Below the pieces are notes generated by a model. It saw only the letters and a list, made by a program, of their open reading frames with translations. It was not told the DNA's origin and did not search any database. Positions 41,726 to 53,849 of a stretch of 64,000 nucleotides of DNA are shown here, piece by piece. Origin of the DNA: Porphyra umbilicalis (taxonomy: Eukaryota > Rhodophyta > Bangiophyceae > Bangiales > Bangiaceae). Positions within the stretch are counted from its first letter, which is position 1, and each line of letters opens with the position of its first letter. The position numbers were made by a program, and so were the translations under genes. The stretch lies in assembly GCA_002049455.2 (NCBI GenBank), contig KV918826.1, positions 62,001-126,000 of the forward strand. The letters are read 5' to 3'.

Positions 41726-42100
41726 TTAAAACAGCGCTTCGCCGCTGGCGGGGTTCTGAGGTGGGAAGTACACGAGGCTACTAGCTGGCACGTCGACCCC
41801 TTTGAAATGTCTCAGCTGATCGTAAACGTACCTGCTTACGCCAGTAAAGCGTCTCAGCGTGTCCCCATCCGGTTGGCCCGTTGAAGAGTTGAGCACCTCT
41901 GCCCACAAAACGATCGGAGTTGACGAGTCTTGGATTATATGTCTGGGGACACATGTCGCCAGTACTTCCGACTCCTCCACGATCGAGTCTAGGAACGACT
42001 CGACGTCCAAATATTGCCTTGGCCCAGAAGTTACAACGAGCAGCAGCTGGTACTTGTGCCTCTTCCGTTCTTCTGGTCTCATATTGAAGGTCAATTCCAC
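41726..42100 (-). CDS. Tnp2-like transposase, core start piece
   Basis: ELTFNMRPEERKRHKYQLLL followed by VVTSGPRQYLDVESFLDSIV fits the Tnp2 pattern (L.fNlPp..Ry...nvll...iPGP.ep.d...FL.PlvdEL). 124 codons are open, ending at 41726. Confidence 0.65.
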   Translation of the reverse strand: MELTFNMRPEERKRHKYQLLLVVTSGPRQYLDVESFLDSIVEESEVLATCVPRHIIQDSSTPIVLWAEVLNSSTGQPDGDTLRRFTGVSRYVYDQLRHFKGVDVPASSLVYFPPQNPASGEALF

Positions 42101-42103
42101 GCA

Positions 42104-43069
42104 TTAAGGCGCGTCAGCGCGACTCATATTGCCGCGCACAGAACTTGACAATGGAACGAGCGTTGGCTCAACGCATGAACGCATCCTGAAGCCTGCTTCG
42201 TCAGCCATTTCATGACACACTTTCAGGCGCCGAAAACAATCGGCTTGAGAGAATGACGGTCTTCCTTGCATCCCACCGTTGTCTTGAACCTCTGTGTGTG
42301 GAAAAAATGGCCCGCTGATGACGCTGCAGGCGGGAAGTCGACGAGGTAAGGCAACAAAAAGCATGTCATCGGTGCTGCGGGGAACGTCTGGACGACATTC
42401 ACGGCCGTTGGGCACCATTGGTGGTGGTTGTGCGGGGCATGTGATGCTCCTAGCCGGCCGAAAGAAAGTGCATTTCTGTGGGATGCCAGATCGGATCAAT
42501 ATGGGTCCGGCATCAGAACCTGGTCAGAGCCGGTTCCAGATCGGCAACGACGAAGAAAATGGCGCGATTCTGGAGGGACAGAGAAACACCGAGGTGTGTT
42601 TCAGCGCTTTAAGGTGCTTTGAGCTCCTAGTTTTCTTGCCTTGAGTACAGATACCACGGAGAAAAGTTCTGTTCACTTCGCATTATTGAAAAAAGTCTAG
42701 AGCAGCAGGGAAAAGCCTTTCCTCAGGCGCATAATTGCACGGAATGGATCTTTAAGTGGGGTGACGGTAACTGCCATCTCTGAATCCCGTTCTGCCGGCA
42801 GAACTGGAGTCTGTCTGTTCCGCAGTTCAGCGGCACGAACGGACCCTGATCGAGCAGCCCTTTGTCGTGGTAAACAAGAAATTTCGTTACATGGGCGTAC
42901 TCATGGACGCCGTCTGCCCTTTGTCTGCGGCCTTGGGGGCGGCTGCCATGTTTTGCAGCAGGGATTTTCTGATCACTGGGTCGTCGACAAGGCGGTCAAG
43001 ACAGAACGTGAGGGACAAATAGGTGACCTGATCGACTGGATGTCCATCGCATTTGTAGCGCGCCGCCCA
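42104..43069 (-). other. Interior of the Tnp2-like gene, frames mixed
   Basis: The segment at 42960-43066 reads clearly (YKCDGHPVDQVTYLSL...). The rest has no continuous frame and may hold introns. Confidence 0.4.
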
Positions 43070-43354
43070 TCAGGAGTCCCATGCGGTCTGCAGGGCACGC
43101 GTGTGGGTGTAACTCACGCACTCATTGGCGCAGCAGTCGACGAATCGCTTTTCTAAGTTGACGCTTGCATCAATAGAACGCTCCATGCGGTATGGAGTGC
43201 GGGGCTGGGCAGCTGCTGAGCTCACTATCAGTTGATCCGCAATCAATTCTTGCGTCAAACCATATCGAAAGGTGAAAGCGTACAGCGCCAAATCAGCTTG
43301 CCAATCCTTGAACTGGCTTACAGAGAGCCGGTCTTCGTTCGTTCTTACATCTGG

Positions 43355-43678
43355 CTAAACGGCTGGGGTAGGACGCGGCCCAGAATCTAGCTCCAACCCC
43401 GAGTAGACAATGAATTCGGGAGGCGGCTCATCTCCCGATTCGTTCGAGTCTTCATCGGGACCGCTTGTCTCGCTTTGATGTGAGAAGTCTTTGACATCGC
43501 ATCTTCGGTCGCCAATGGAGGCACCTGTCGGCGCCAGAGCGTCGGACACGGACACCAACCCGCCGTCCGGCCCCGCTCCGCCGCTCTCCCCCATCCCAGC
43601 GGCATATCCCTTGGCTGACGGCTGTCCCCCGTCGTCTGCCGGCCCGCCATCCCCACCGCCGCGACCACCGTAATCCAA
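43355..43678 (-). CDS. Acidic Gly/Pro-rich ORF, possible N-terminal exon of the Tnp2-like gene
   Basis: About 107 codons: DYGGRGGGDGGPADDGG, then SDALAPTGASIGDRRCDVKD, then SGPDEDSNESGDEPPPEFIV and a stop. Acidic disordered leaders of this kind often precede the zinc-binding part of Tnp2-like proteins, and it lies just upstream of that part. No proof of joining. Confidence 0.3.
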   Translation of the reverse strand: MDYGGRGGGDGGPADDGGQPSAKGYAAGMGESGGAGPDGGLVSVSDALAPTGASIGDRRCDVKDFSHQSETSGPDEDSNESGDEPPPEFIVYSGLELDSGPRPTPAV

Positions 43679-45079
43679 GCTGAATCACTTCTCGCGGTGA
43701 CGGTGGTCATTCAGCGTCATTCGAGAGACTCTCATGGGGCTGTTGCGGCCGTCATCTGTGCATCGAAAGCACCCTTTGGGTGTCATGGACGGCAGCTGAT
43801 GGGGGGGGGGGGCGCGCCGTGAGGATGTGCCGGCGCTGTTAGCGTGAAGATCAGGCGCCCCTGGTGCCGGGGAGAGTTGTGCAATTTGTCGATGACTGAG
43901 ACTAGATGGCAACCAGAACTCGGCCGGTGTCTGTTTTATGCGCAGTCCGACGGCTCTGCAGACCCATGATTTTTCAGAGTTCTATCCTGACACTGCAAGG
44001 TACAGTCGTTCCACAAAAACCCTAGCACTCGGCCGACATCAAAAGTGCGTCCCACATGTTCCTGGTTTCTTGCAAGCGCGGCATAAATTATGTGACGTGT
44101 CCCAGCAGAAGTCTCAAACCCGCTTCTGTGCTCAGTAGATCTTGAGTACTTCATCACACAGGGCAACGCATGACACCGAAGAGCTCTCCAGGGCCTTCAC
44201 TGGCCCCCCACGTCGGGGGGACAGGCCCATCGACCAATTTGGTTGTTCCGCCAGTGGTGCGCGTGCCAGGCGTCACACGTCTCGTGTCGATGATCAGAGC
44301 GCGGCCCCGGGCCCGTCGCCCGCTTCAGCTGACAGCCCAGTGCAATCAGGACAGAGACCACACGTCTGGTCAAGGTGGCTCTTTTGGATGTGAAAAGCAA
44401 GACACCACTACGGAAGATGCCTGAAAGCACCGCGAATCTGGCGTGGCCGGCAGAAGCTGCGATGGCCACTGGTGCAAAAGTGGCAATTGGGCAAAGCGTC
44501 TTGCTCCCCAGCTCGTCTGCCGGTTGCAAGATTGCCTCTGAAGCGACCTATCGTCTCCCTACTGCCGCCCTTGCCGAGCCCGCGCCCCCCCCCTTCCCCT
44601 ACCAGGCCGAATACGGGTCCGCCGGAGCCTGATCAATCATCTGACCAAGGAACACGCCTGTCCAGCCATGCTGCGCGATGAAAGAAACCGGACAGTGGCG
44701 CAACCGCCTTTGCGGTACGTATTGCAATTACTCTGGGTTCGTTTGCTCACGGTCATCTGTCACCCATCGGATGGGCACGCCATCGTGATCACGGCTCCGA
44801 GGTGATTCAGATGGTGTGAAGAGAACCCACCCCACCGCTATTGGTTTGTGGTGTAAACGGAAGCAAAGCTGACTGTCTCTTTTTCCGTTGCCATCCTACA
44901 GTGTGCCATCATCTGCTAAGATGCGACGAGCTTTTCCAGTAACAGTGCCTACCTTTTTTTGCCCCCCTTGTCAGCGACCCCGTCTCAGCCAAACAGACGA
45001 GGCGGTGGCGTGCCGCGCTGCCGCACAAGCGACAGACGATGGCTAAAACCAGGCGACGCCAGTCGGGGCGGCGGCCGCC
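43679..45079. other. Intergenic, no gene seen
   Basis: Contains a G12 run near 43800. Short open frames only. This lies between two transposon remnants of opposite direction. Confidence 0.5.
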
Positions 45080-47884
45080 TTGCCATTTCGACGGGCCAAG
45101 GGCGGCAGCTTCACGGACGACTTTGGCGTTGCTCACCGGATCTGTAGCTTGTGTGCCTTCACGAAGTACCGCCGGCGCCGGCAACCAGGCCATTTCAGCA
45201 ATGCAGCGGCGGCACCGGCTGCGGGCGCGGCGGGGCCTGTCACGCCAGCCTCTGGGTTTCGCGGTGCTGGCACGCCACCAGCCGTGCCCGCCGGCCTCCT
45301 ATCGACGGTGCGCGGCCCCACATGGGACCCGAACACGTCGTTCGGCACAGTGCGGACACCGTCAGGCCCTGGATTGAGCGTCGGATGGCCGGCGTACGTG
45401 TCAAGTGCCGGTGCGGCTGCTCCTCCCCCTCCCCAATCCTCCGACAGCGCCACGCCTGACGGCTCGGTGGCTACCCCGGCCGGACGGCCAGACACCGAGT
45501 GGATGCGTGCTTTGGGGGGGCCGCAGACCGCCTGGCTGGCACAGGTGCCGCGTGCCACCTTCGTCGGCCTTCCGTGAAGAAGCCACCAAGGGATGGCGAT
45601 GCCGACGGCTGACCGCTACTTCTCCGACAGCACGCGTGCGGCACCGCCTGCGCGCAGATCAAGCCCTGTCACGGCTACTGTCGGGCTGGCTCCGGGCAGC
45701 GCGCCCCTTCCCCTGCCCAGAGGAGCGTCGGCGGCGCCGCGGGTGCCCACAACAGTGGGTGGCGCCGAGCGGGCGGGGCCCTCAGAGGCTCGGACTCTGG
45801 AGGGTGTGGCGCGGGTTGAAGGGTCAGGCCCCCCTCCCGTCGTGCCACGCCTCAGTGTACAGGACCTTGTCAGTCAGTTCATTGAGTGCCTGGGTGCGGC
45901 GCGGACGCACAGAGATATCGCAGCTCTGGACTTGAACCGGGTTTCATCTGCCATCTTGGCAAGAACTTGTCCATCTGCGGTGTCCGTGCTACACGCCAAC
46001 GGGCGTGTCAGCGTATATACTCGGCAGCCCACGACTTCGCTGTAAACGCAAGTGCGGAGGAGCTAGAGAAACAAAAGCTTGGCGGTGGGTGCACGCTCCA
46101 ATTCGGACACGGCACGTCCACGGGGCAGTCAAAGTCTCCCGCGGCGCCCAACTGCCGCGAAGCAGGTCGGGCTGCTGGCATCCATTGGACTGGTCGGTGC
46201 CAATTTCAATTGGATACGGGTGCTTTTCGGCGAGGCCTTGAGCCCGATGGCTAGTCTACACGCTCTGCGGGAGGCTCGAGTATCCCTCATGACACTTCCC
46301 ACGATGGAGATATCCTTTTTGGACCCTGGCGCCCATCTGGCCCACCTCTCGCGAGCAGTGAAAGGGCGGCTCGCCAACCTGTGGTCTGCGGGATTGTTCA
46401 TTGAACGCCCTGCATATGATCCACAGGGCGTGGACATCCCTCAGACTCGTGATTATGAGATTCCCAGAGATGGGAGACCCTCTTATCGCGATTTCTGCCC
46501 TTCATCCGGCATGCGAGATATTCATGTCTTCATTGGCTTGGACAGGGGAGGTGACCCATCTTCTGTGAAGGTTGTGATGGGTTTTCTAAATCAAGAACAC
46601 CCGCACAGACTTGGAAATACTCTATTTCAGGAAGTATGCCCATATTCCAAGAACAAGTGCCCTGAGGTGGCTGCAATACTGGCTCCGCATGTGCCACAGT
46701 AACTAAGGCTGAGCTACACTGGGGTAGTGGTGGGTAGCCATCGATAGGCGGTGCGCGCGTTTGTAAACAGGGACTGCCCGGCTATAACCAACACGGTTGG
46801 GCATAAGGGAGACAGCGCGTTCATGCCCTGTCCCTTCTGCCTTGGCATGAAATTCCCCACAAAGGCCCAAGATCTGCTGGATTAAGCATTTAGGACCCTG
46901 CAGGAAATGGACTACACTCATCCTTCCCGGACGGCGCCGCACTTGCGCAAAGTGCAAGAGGCGTATGGGGGCCTGGGACGGACCCCGCCCGAACTTGGGT
47001 AGGCTACACACATGTTGGTGAAGCGGTCACCGGTCATTGTTGTGCCACCTTCCCAAATCGTGCTCCTTCCACTTCATCTGTCGATTGGCAACTCAGCGCG
47101 GCTCATGCGGTTGGCAATTGAACCCGTAACCGAGAAGCGCGGGTCGTTGGACGGTCGGAAGATTGCGCACCAACTGGCGGCTACATTGAGCGTCAACACT
47201 GGCGTCGAGACCGTGCCTTACCACGGGGGCAACTTCATCAGTCGGCACTACCACACAATCGCTTCGCGGTGCGGTGAGGTTGTGGATGTGCTGCGTCCTC
47301 TCGTGTCTGCTCCCCGGCTCACCGCCTATGAGCGCGCGTGGGAGCTCTGGCGAGGGGTACTGTCAACCCTCAACCGAGCGGCGCTTACTCCCCCAGCCGA
47401 GCAGGCGCGGTTTAAGGCTGATGCACAGGCGTTTGTCAGACTCCTCCAGGGATCATTCCCTTGTCTGAGCATTACGCCCAAGCTCCAAATGCTGTTCGCC
47501 CTCTTTCGGGAATTCATGGGGCTGTGGAGCAGGACGGGGATGCCCGGTGAGCAAGCCATCAAATCATGGCATGGTTTCTATGACAAAAACGCTCCTCGGT
47601 TTACCTCTGAGACGGCTCTGCTGTTCTGCCGAAAGCTGGTGCAGACGATGGCGCTGAGCGGCGTGGCCTCCGAGGCCCTGCGGCTCGCGAAAGCCCCAAT
47701 TCGCAAGCGCAAGGCGGCGCCCCGCGGCGCGCTGCGGCCTGGGGACCGACGATTGCGGCAGAACAAGACATGGCGGAGCAGGTGCCTCGCGAAGCTGCAA
47801 AATAGGATAGATGACAGGGCCAAGTGGGCCCAAAACCAGTTTGAGGAGGGCAATGGCGTGATAGAAGCGTACGCTGAGAAATAG
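45080..47884 (+). pseudogene. Decayed transposase-like gene of unassigned eukaryotic DNA transposon family
   Basis: One frame carries most of the protein: a Cys-containing N-terminal part (HRICSLCAFTKYRRRRQPGH), a long Ala/Pro/Ser linker, and RDIHVFIGLDRGGDPSSVKV with GFLNQEHPHR (46510-46600). Then come VNRDCPAITNTVGHKGDSAF with MPCPFCLG (46770-46850), VPPSQIVLLPLHLSIGN (47040-47090), YHGGNFISRHYH, and SITPKLQMLFALFREFMGL followed by GMPGEQAIKSWHGFYDKNAP (47470-47590). The Asp-containing strand, G.KG...PCPxCL and S.TPK.h...EQ..e..H motifs recur in many large, poorly classified eukaryotic transposases. At least six in-frame stops occur (for example 45575, 46043, 46700, 46745, 46883, 46997), and near 46050-46120 another frame looks coding. 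The final 290-codon part, 47012-47884, is open. Confidence 0.65.
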
Positions 47885-50800
47885 TTCGCTTTGGATGGCC
47901 TCGCTCACAGCTGGACCGCTGGGTGTGATCTTGGAGCCGGGGCTACCACCAGTTGGGCTTATTGGCTGCCCATGTCCTGCCAGCCCGAGGAGGATCAAGA
48001 GCCGGGTTCTGCACGGCAATTAGAATGAAGCTGGTGTCTCATGCTGATTGGTCCACTGGCTCTTCACTCTGAAAATTGGTCACCGTGGAAGCCATAAGTG
48101 CAGGATGTTCGAGCTCTGCCGACAGCTTTTGTGATGGCCAATAGAAAGCAAAAAATGTTGAACCGAGCCAATCAGGTGACAGCCTGGGGCCTAAAATTCA
48201 AAAGAGCCGCTCGAGACGGTCTTGAATAAGCGTGACCAGTAGGTCTCGTCCTTCCCGCCATTTCGAACCGCTGGCAAGTCCTTCGCGAAAACATTGGGAT
48301 TCGCAGCGTCTTTTGACCCTATCTCGATCCCTGAACGATCGCCCGACGGTCCAGATCACAGGCCCGTTTTGGGTCGGTCGAGGTCACATGATCAAAATTG
48401 TGACGATCTGAAAGCAGATGTTGACAGGACACGGGCGTCGTCGACTCGGACCGAATCGCCGTCGTGATCCGGAGCCCCCCCACCCCCCCCCCCACCGCCG
48501 ACGCCGCCGTCGCCGCGGCTGCAGCCGCCGCGTCCCCCCTCACCCCCTCCCCCGCCGCCCCGCACTCTTCCCCGCCCCCCCGCACTCTTCCCCCCCCCCC
48601 CCTCCCCTCTTGTTCCGGCCACTTGTGTTTCTCCTCTCGTATTGCACTCGATTTTCTTACTTTCTTCCCCTTTGATCATGTGCCTTGTTCTTTGGGCGTT
48701 GCCTCTATGTCGTTGAGATAAATACACACTGTTGCATTCCTTGTCGTCTCTGCCACTGCCGCTGTCGTTGATCTCCCTTGTTAGTGCTGATCACCGCCGG
48801 TGGCTCCCTTGCGTTGTGTTTTTTTGAAGAAGTCGTAATGGTCACGGCGGTGAGTTTTTGCACTCTGTGATCGAGGCACCTTGTCCTTCCACGACTTGAA
48901 ATGGCATTTTTCGCACTGTGGACGGGCGAAAAGAAGTGATTCCGACAGCAAAGAGGTGCAATAAACTGCAGCGACCGCAAACTCAGTCCGGCGGTGCCCC
49001 TCGGGATTCAATGAAGTAGCTTCTAACATCTGGGTAGAGCTCTTTTCCTACGTTCCACCCTTCTGCCTTCCGGAGAAGGCCATGATTTTGGCAATCGACG
49101 GCACCGAGGGGCACTCGACTTTCTCTGGCGTGATGAGACTCTTCTGCGCCAATGTGCATGCCATTGAGAAACCTGTCGCCAATGTTGCATACTCTTCAAG
49201 CAATCCACAAAAAGAAAGCATTTAACAGCTCCCAGATCATTAGTCGTGTCAGGTAAGCGAAGACAGTCGAGTTCCATCCAAGAAGCGCTTCCTCAAAGTG
49301 TCAAATACACCGGATAGCAGAACTACGTCGTCGGTAATGTGTACCACCCTACTTGGGGGGTACTGGGGCATACTGGAGCCCGATTTTCGTACTGTGGGCC
49401 TGAAAAGGAGGCCCGGAGCCCAAAATGAGGCCTGGCCGCAGCATGGCCTGCGCCAGAGCGACCGAAACGTGGGCTACCAGTCTGCATGTCACGTATATGA
49501 GACGTCTGAAAACTCCTTGAGACGGCGACAGGATTCCGCGCCTTGTAGCCTTTCTGTGCAGCAGGCTGCAATTCGATCGAGACTCTGGCAAAAAGAGGCC
49601 TCAGGAATCATTTCATTGGCACACTGTGCATCCCTGCTATTCCCAGACGGCTCGCAAGTTCTAATATCTGTGGCTCGCCTGAAAGCAGGCAACAAGTACA
49701 GCGATTCTGCCCACTTTCTACAACCGCTGGGCAGCTGAGCGTAGGAACGCGGGTACCGGTCACAAGTCAGAAATGATCAGCGCCACTGGAAGGCCCGAAG
49801 GCCCCTTTACAGATCTTGTATGCAGCTCACAGAGTCGTGGATGGAAAGTGTCGCACGACATAGCTGGCGTACAGTGTGTGGTATCAGTTTCCGCCGACTC
49901 AGATGCAGGAGCCAATAACAAGAAGTGTTGAAACACGAGCGTCGTGCTGGGATGGGCCAAATGACGCGGGCTCACACGCTGTCAGCTGAAGTGGGCCGCG
50001 CCAAAACGTTTGTCAAGCCATCTTTGTGCCTGGGTGGTCTCGCGGTGGCAAGACAAGGCCGCACAAAAACACCGCCTGGCAGACTCCGAGAGAATCACGT
50101 TCCGTTCAATCTCCCGCGAAGGCTCTTACCGGCGGAGGGTGATCCCCGGCCAGTTACGTGGCAGTCCGACGCTCTGAATCGAGGCAATCTTCAACCTGTT
50201 CCACGGGCGTGACCTTCGCGAGCACGCGCCGACAACAATGTCGGAATATGACGGCTCTCGTGGCGTGCGACCGTACAATCGCACCCACCGTCTTCCTCAC
50301 ACCCCGCCCTCTCCCACCTTGCTGCTCGCCGCCTCGCCCGGAGGTGCCTTGGCGGATGTCTTACAGTTGTCAGGCATGCGCACGCATGAGATCTTTTGGT
50401 GTGAACGGTGCTGTGAACTGCGCGGGTCAAGGTCGGCACCTGTATGTCCTAGGCACTGCCCATCTTTCGCGCGTTATCTTCTTGTTTGTGCGTCGGTGAG
50501 TTCCAAAACAACGATAAGCTGCCCGCGCTGGTGTGGCTGACTTTCTTGGAATACCACGCGCTGCCAACAGAGCGAGTGCCGACCAATTCTTCTTTCCCGT
50601 GCTCCTCTCGTCCACGCATTTGAAGTCGTCATCGCCTCTCGTTTGCTTGTACTTAGTTATTCTGATCTGCTGCCCGAGGTCATGTTATTTCTCACGTTGG
50701 TGGGTGCCTTCGGTTGCCCGCTTCTTATCGTTTTCGTGTTCCGCATTGCTCTCTGCCCTCCGCTTTGGTTATTTCTTCTTTTTTAATGCCTGTTGTCTGT

Positions 50801-51253
50801 TTTCTTGGCGTCCTGGGTCGAGTGCCTGTGTACACATGCCTGCATTCTTGGTAGTCTCGCAGTGTCTGTGGTTGTGTACAGTGGAGCTGATGCAGTGTAG
50901 GACAAATAAAGCCCGGACGCAGTGTCAGTTTTCCTCCAGATCGACTGCCGGCAGGTTCGAAGTGTAGCATGCACAAACTCGTCAGGACGCTTCTCTGAAA
51001 GACACACACCGTCGTCAGCGCGCGGTACGCTTCAATGGAATAGTCCGCTACACTTTATGCCCTGTGTCTTGCATTTCGTCTTGACAGGGCCCCCACAGAG
51101 CCCTTGAGGGGGGGGTGTATGATAACCACCACCCCTTCTGGAGTCATCAATGGCCACTGTCACAGTACATGCACGTCTGAAAACGCAAAACATCGCTGGA
51201 GTACGAGTTTGGAAGAACACTGTGGGGAAACGAGGCAAGTAACCCCACCAATA
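47885..51253. other. Long stretch without a supportable gene
   Basis: Open frames are short and lack motifs. 48475-48640 is a polypyrimidine/low-complexity tract. Around 50600-50930 the plus strand is T-rich and contains gacaaataaagcccg at 50903, which could be a polyadenylation-type signal of an unseen transcript. Confidence 0.5.
48475..48640. repeat. Polypyrimidine tract with repeated cgcactcttccc
   Basis: Mostly C with T on the plus strand, including two copies of the phrase cgcactcttcccc. The mirror-like homopyrimidine nature explains the glycine-rich minus-strand frame, which is not taken as a gene. Confidence 0.7.
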
Positions 51254-51316
51254 CAGTGCTTTCTCGTTTTAAGAGACAGCTGATTCGGCTCAATATGAAG
51301 AAAAAGTGGCCCACAC
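51254..51316 (+). repeat. Solo copy of the left end of the mariner-like MITE
   Basis: cagtgctttctcgttttaag with the following 43 bases matches the left end at 23271 at roughly four of five positions, and it is preceded by TA. No matching right end was found downstream, so this is a truncated relic. Confidence 0.6.
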
Positions 51317-51779
51317 GGACTGAAATGACTGTCGACGCCTTTTCCCTCGAACAGGCTGCAGACGCCCCGCCCGCGCCATATCATGCAGGCCCTTCCCCCC
51401 TGGCAAAGGCTGCAGACGTGCCGTCTTATATGAGGACCTCGCGGCACTAGTGGTCGACGGTTGTTCAATTCCCGCATATAACTGGCTCTCCACACGCAAA
51501 TGGCCGCAGCCTCTCCCAGGTGCGCCTTCATCTGCGAGCCCGAGAGAGACAGGAAGGAAGGCCCGCTCGGCCAGACAAGAGGTCACGGGCTCAGAATTCG
51601 TCCATTAGCGGCCACGTGAGCAGGAAGTTTTTCGCGGACGCCTTGATCAACAAAATGGTCTCGAAGGCCAGAACAAGTGCATATGTGGAATACTTCTTGA
51701 AACAAAAGCATGTCTTAGCATGCTAATCTCCACCGGTCGAAAGGCATTTTCATTTGACTAGCTCTTCAACGACGAAGTA

Positions 51780-52832
51780 TACCGGCTCTACTTGCCTTAA
51801 AAATATGGCTCCTGATGAAGCACGCTGAAGTGCAACCTCTCCCTTTTTACCGTCCCTACGATTCCGCCCAAAGCACCGGCGGGCGCGTCGTAACGTCACC
51901 CCTCGTGTCCGAGTATGCAATCTAACTGATTCTTTGTCGCAATGTACCCGAACCTCCCCGGGTAGTCCTCGATGGTGTTGGCCCGCTCTTCATGGGCAAA
52001 CGCCGTCGTCGGCCGTCGTCCTACAGTAAAATACGCGAATAACGATGCCATTATCAGTTTTTGCAGCAGCGCATTCAAGTTGCACGGCCCCAAGTTACCT
52101 GGGAACGCGTTTAGACTCTTTCAGCAACACATAGTTCCAAGAAGCTCGACGGCTTGAGACGAGCAGGTCCTCGTCCTACCAAAGCATTTTCGAGAACCAC
52201 TTCTTGTTCGAGACGTTTGCGCGTGTCGTTTCATCGGCACCGCTGCGACCACGTACCTGGTCTGGCAAGGTGTTCTTCTGAAATTCCAGCCGCAGGATCT
52301 TCAGCACATATGATCGCACGTACACCTTGTCGTTGACGTCCTCGCCTCGAGCAGCTTTGAAGAAGATAGGCTGTACGCCTGAAGGTCGTCCTTCCTTGAG
52401 TCGCCCCTACCCCACCTGCAAACGTGAAACACATACTCGAAGGTTCCTATCCCGAACATCGCCCGTCCTAGCTTTGAACTCGAGCATGACGACTGGCGCA
52501 TGGGGCCCATCACCGAAATACGTGTCAAAGAACTGCGTTGCAATGCCGGCGGCATCGTAGGATCCTCACTATGTGCTGCCTTGGGTACCGGCAGTAGCAG
52601 GCAGCCCCGCAGCAACGCGAGCACGCGTCTCCATCGCCGGGCCCAGGGTACCTGATTGGCACTGGCGCTTGCGCTGCTTCAGGCAATCACACAATGCTTC
52701 CGCACCACTTCGGTCCAGAAACTCGGGGGACCTTTTGAGAGCTGAGGACGCAAGATTGTGCGCAGGCGGTGGAAGAAGAATGGTCGGCAACGCCGAACTC
52801 TCTGCCGTGAGACGTACTTTGCCCGGTGCCAT
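51780..52832 (-). pseudogene. Second Tnp2-like transposase remnant, C-terminal part
   Basis: Reading leftwards on the minus strand: the ATG at 52832 with APGKVRLTAESSALPTILLP and SPEFLDRSGAEALCDCLKQR; IATQFFDTYFGDGPHAPVVM with LEFKARTGDVRDRNLR (about 52545-52440); PIFFKAARGEDVNDKVYVRS with YVLKILRLEFQKN (about 52360-52270). Then GRRPTTAFAHEERANTIEDY with GRFGYIATKNQLDCILG (52030-51905) and KRERLHFSVLHQEPYF (about 51860-51815). The last two match the C-terminal domain at 40210-40584 of the Tnp2-like gene. Frames change between blocks, with donor-like gtacgt and gtaccc at two block ends, so some gaps may be introns. The catalytic core was not found. Confidence 0.55.
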
Positions 52833-53849
52833 CGCAACGGGCCCGACAGGTTTGTAGCCTGTTGTGCCGTCGAGGAGATGCGTGCTTTTTTTTCAATATA
52901 TCGCCGAGATTACGGAGATGCTGTGCGTTTTCATTCCGGACCAAATGCGTAGGGCTTGCTGAAGCTATTGAGCAGCCGGATCTCTGGCAGCGCGATCTCC
53001 ACCCACTGACACCGGCAAACATGCACTGACGATGGCGCTGGGTGCTGCTCGTCTTTCGCTCAGTTGAACAGACAAGGCGGCATGAAGTTGTCCGCTGCCA
53101 CTAAGATCCCCAACAGTGCGCGCGTGGTCGACTTCTCAAACCACTGCTGTAGACGCGAAAAGAACTCAAGTCACACAACTTCACAGCCCTCATCGTCTGC
53201 CCTGCTGGAGCTGCGCGATCAAGATAGCGATAAAATGGTTAAGAACCAGGGTATTTCAAGAGGCGTACGCCCCTTCTCCCCCCGCCGGCCCCCACTAACG
53301 CACCATCCCCCCCCCCGCCGCACCAGCAGAGCGCACAAACTATGATCGAGCTGCGCAGCGCAGAAGCAATTAATGACGGAGGGTGGGCGGGGCGGGAGCC
53401 ATTGGCCGTGTGGTACCAGTGCGGCGTGCCGATGTGAGAAGAAGACACGGCGCCGAAGAACAAAGTGGTGGCTATTTGTGACTGCGCAGAGGGACGGGGC
53501 AAAAGCAGAAGTATTTCGTGTTCGGTTCCTTCTCCCCCCCGTTTCTTTTCTTGCTTGCTGTTGCTGCTCGCTATTCCGCCCCCCTCGCCCTTGTGGTCGT
53601 TTGCTGTTACCATGCCGTGTTCCTTATTTTGTTTTCCATTCCCCTCTCTCCTCTGCCTCCACCCCCGTCCCTCCCTGCCCCAATACCTCCCAGGAATTGT
53701 CGGGCTCTGCACGAGGGGATCTTTGCCTCTCCTCCTGACCAGCTGTCACCCGCCCGAGAAGCTCCCTCCCCCAGCGCTGGCCCCTGCTCGTCATCACCCG
53801 CTCCTGACGGCTGTATTTGGCGCTCATCATATCACTCTTAAAGACTGCG
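52833..53849. other. No supportable gene
   Basis: 52880-53250 has short plus-strand frames of mixed quality. 53530-53760 is pyrimidine-rich on the plus strand. No conserved motif was seen. Confidence 0.45.

Larger units (their letters stand above)
40210..43291 (-). mobile_element. Tnp2-like (CACTA/EnSpm-type) DNA transposon gene, in pieces
   Basis: Reading leftwards on the minus strand, segments in several frames follow the order of a Tnp2-type transposase. First is an N-terminal part with VDCCANECVSYT (43190). Then come YKCDGHPVDQVTYLSLTFCL (43060-43000), LTFNMRPEERKRHKYQLLLV (about 42090), the mid segment VVPHLWKLFAGLKLVNKNKD (about 41480), the helical core with CGPAWVVWQFAIERKNEAL (about 41020) and a C-terminal domain (40584-40210). 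Frame changes between them may be introns or decay. CACTA end repeats were not found, so the element limits are unknown. Confidence 0.7.

Noticed and set aside
48319-48727. Glycine-rich minus-strand ORF
   Set aside because: Direct product of the polypyrimidine tract at 48475-48640.
52430-52460. A 21-nt intron (gtatgt...tttgcag) in the minus-strand Tnp2-like remnant
   Set aside because: Too short for spliceosomal introns of such genomes, and removing it does not restore the frame of the following block.
52430-52560. PD-(D/E)xK nuclease signature in the segment VVMLEFKAR
   Set aside because: The neighbouring blocks match the C-terminal part of the Tnp2-like family found at 40210-40584, which explains the segment without a nuclease.
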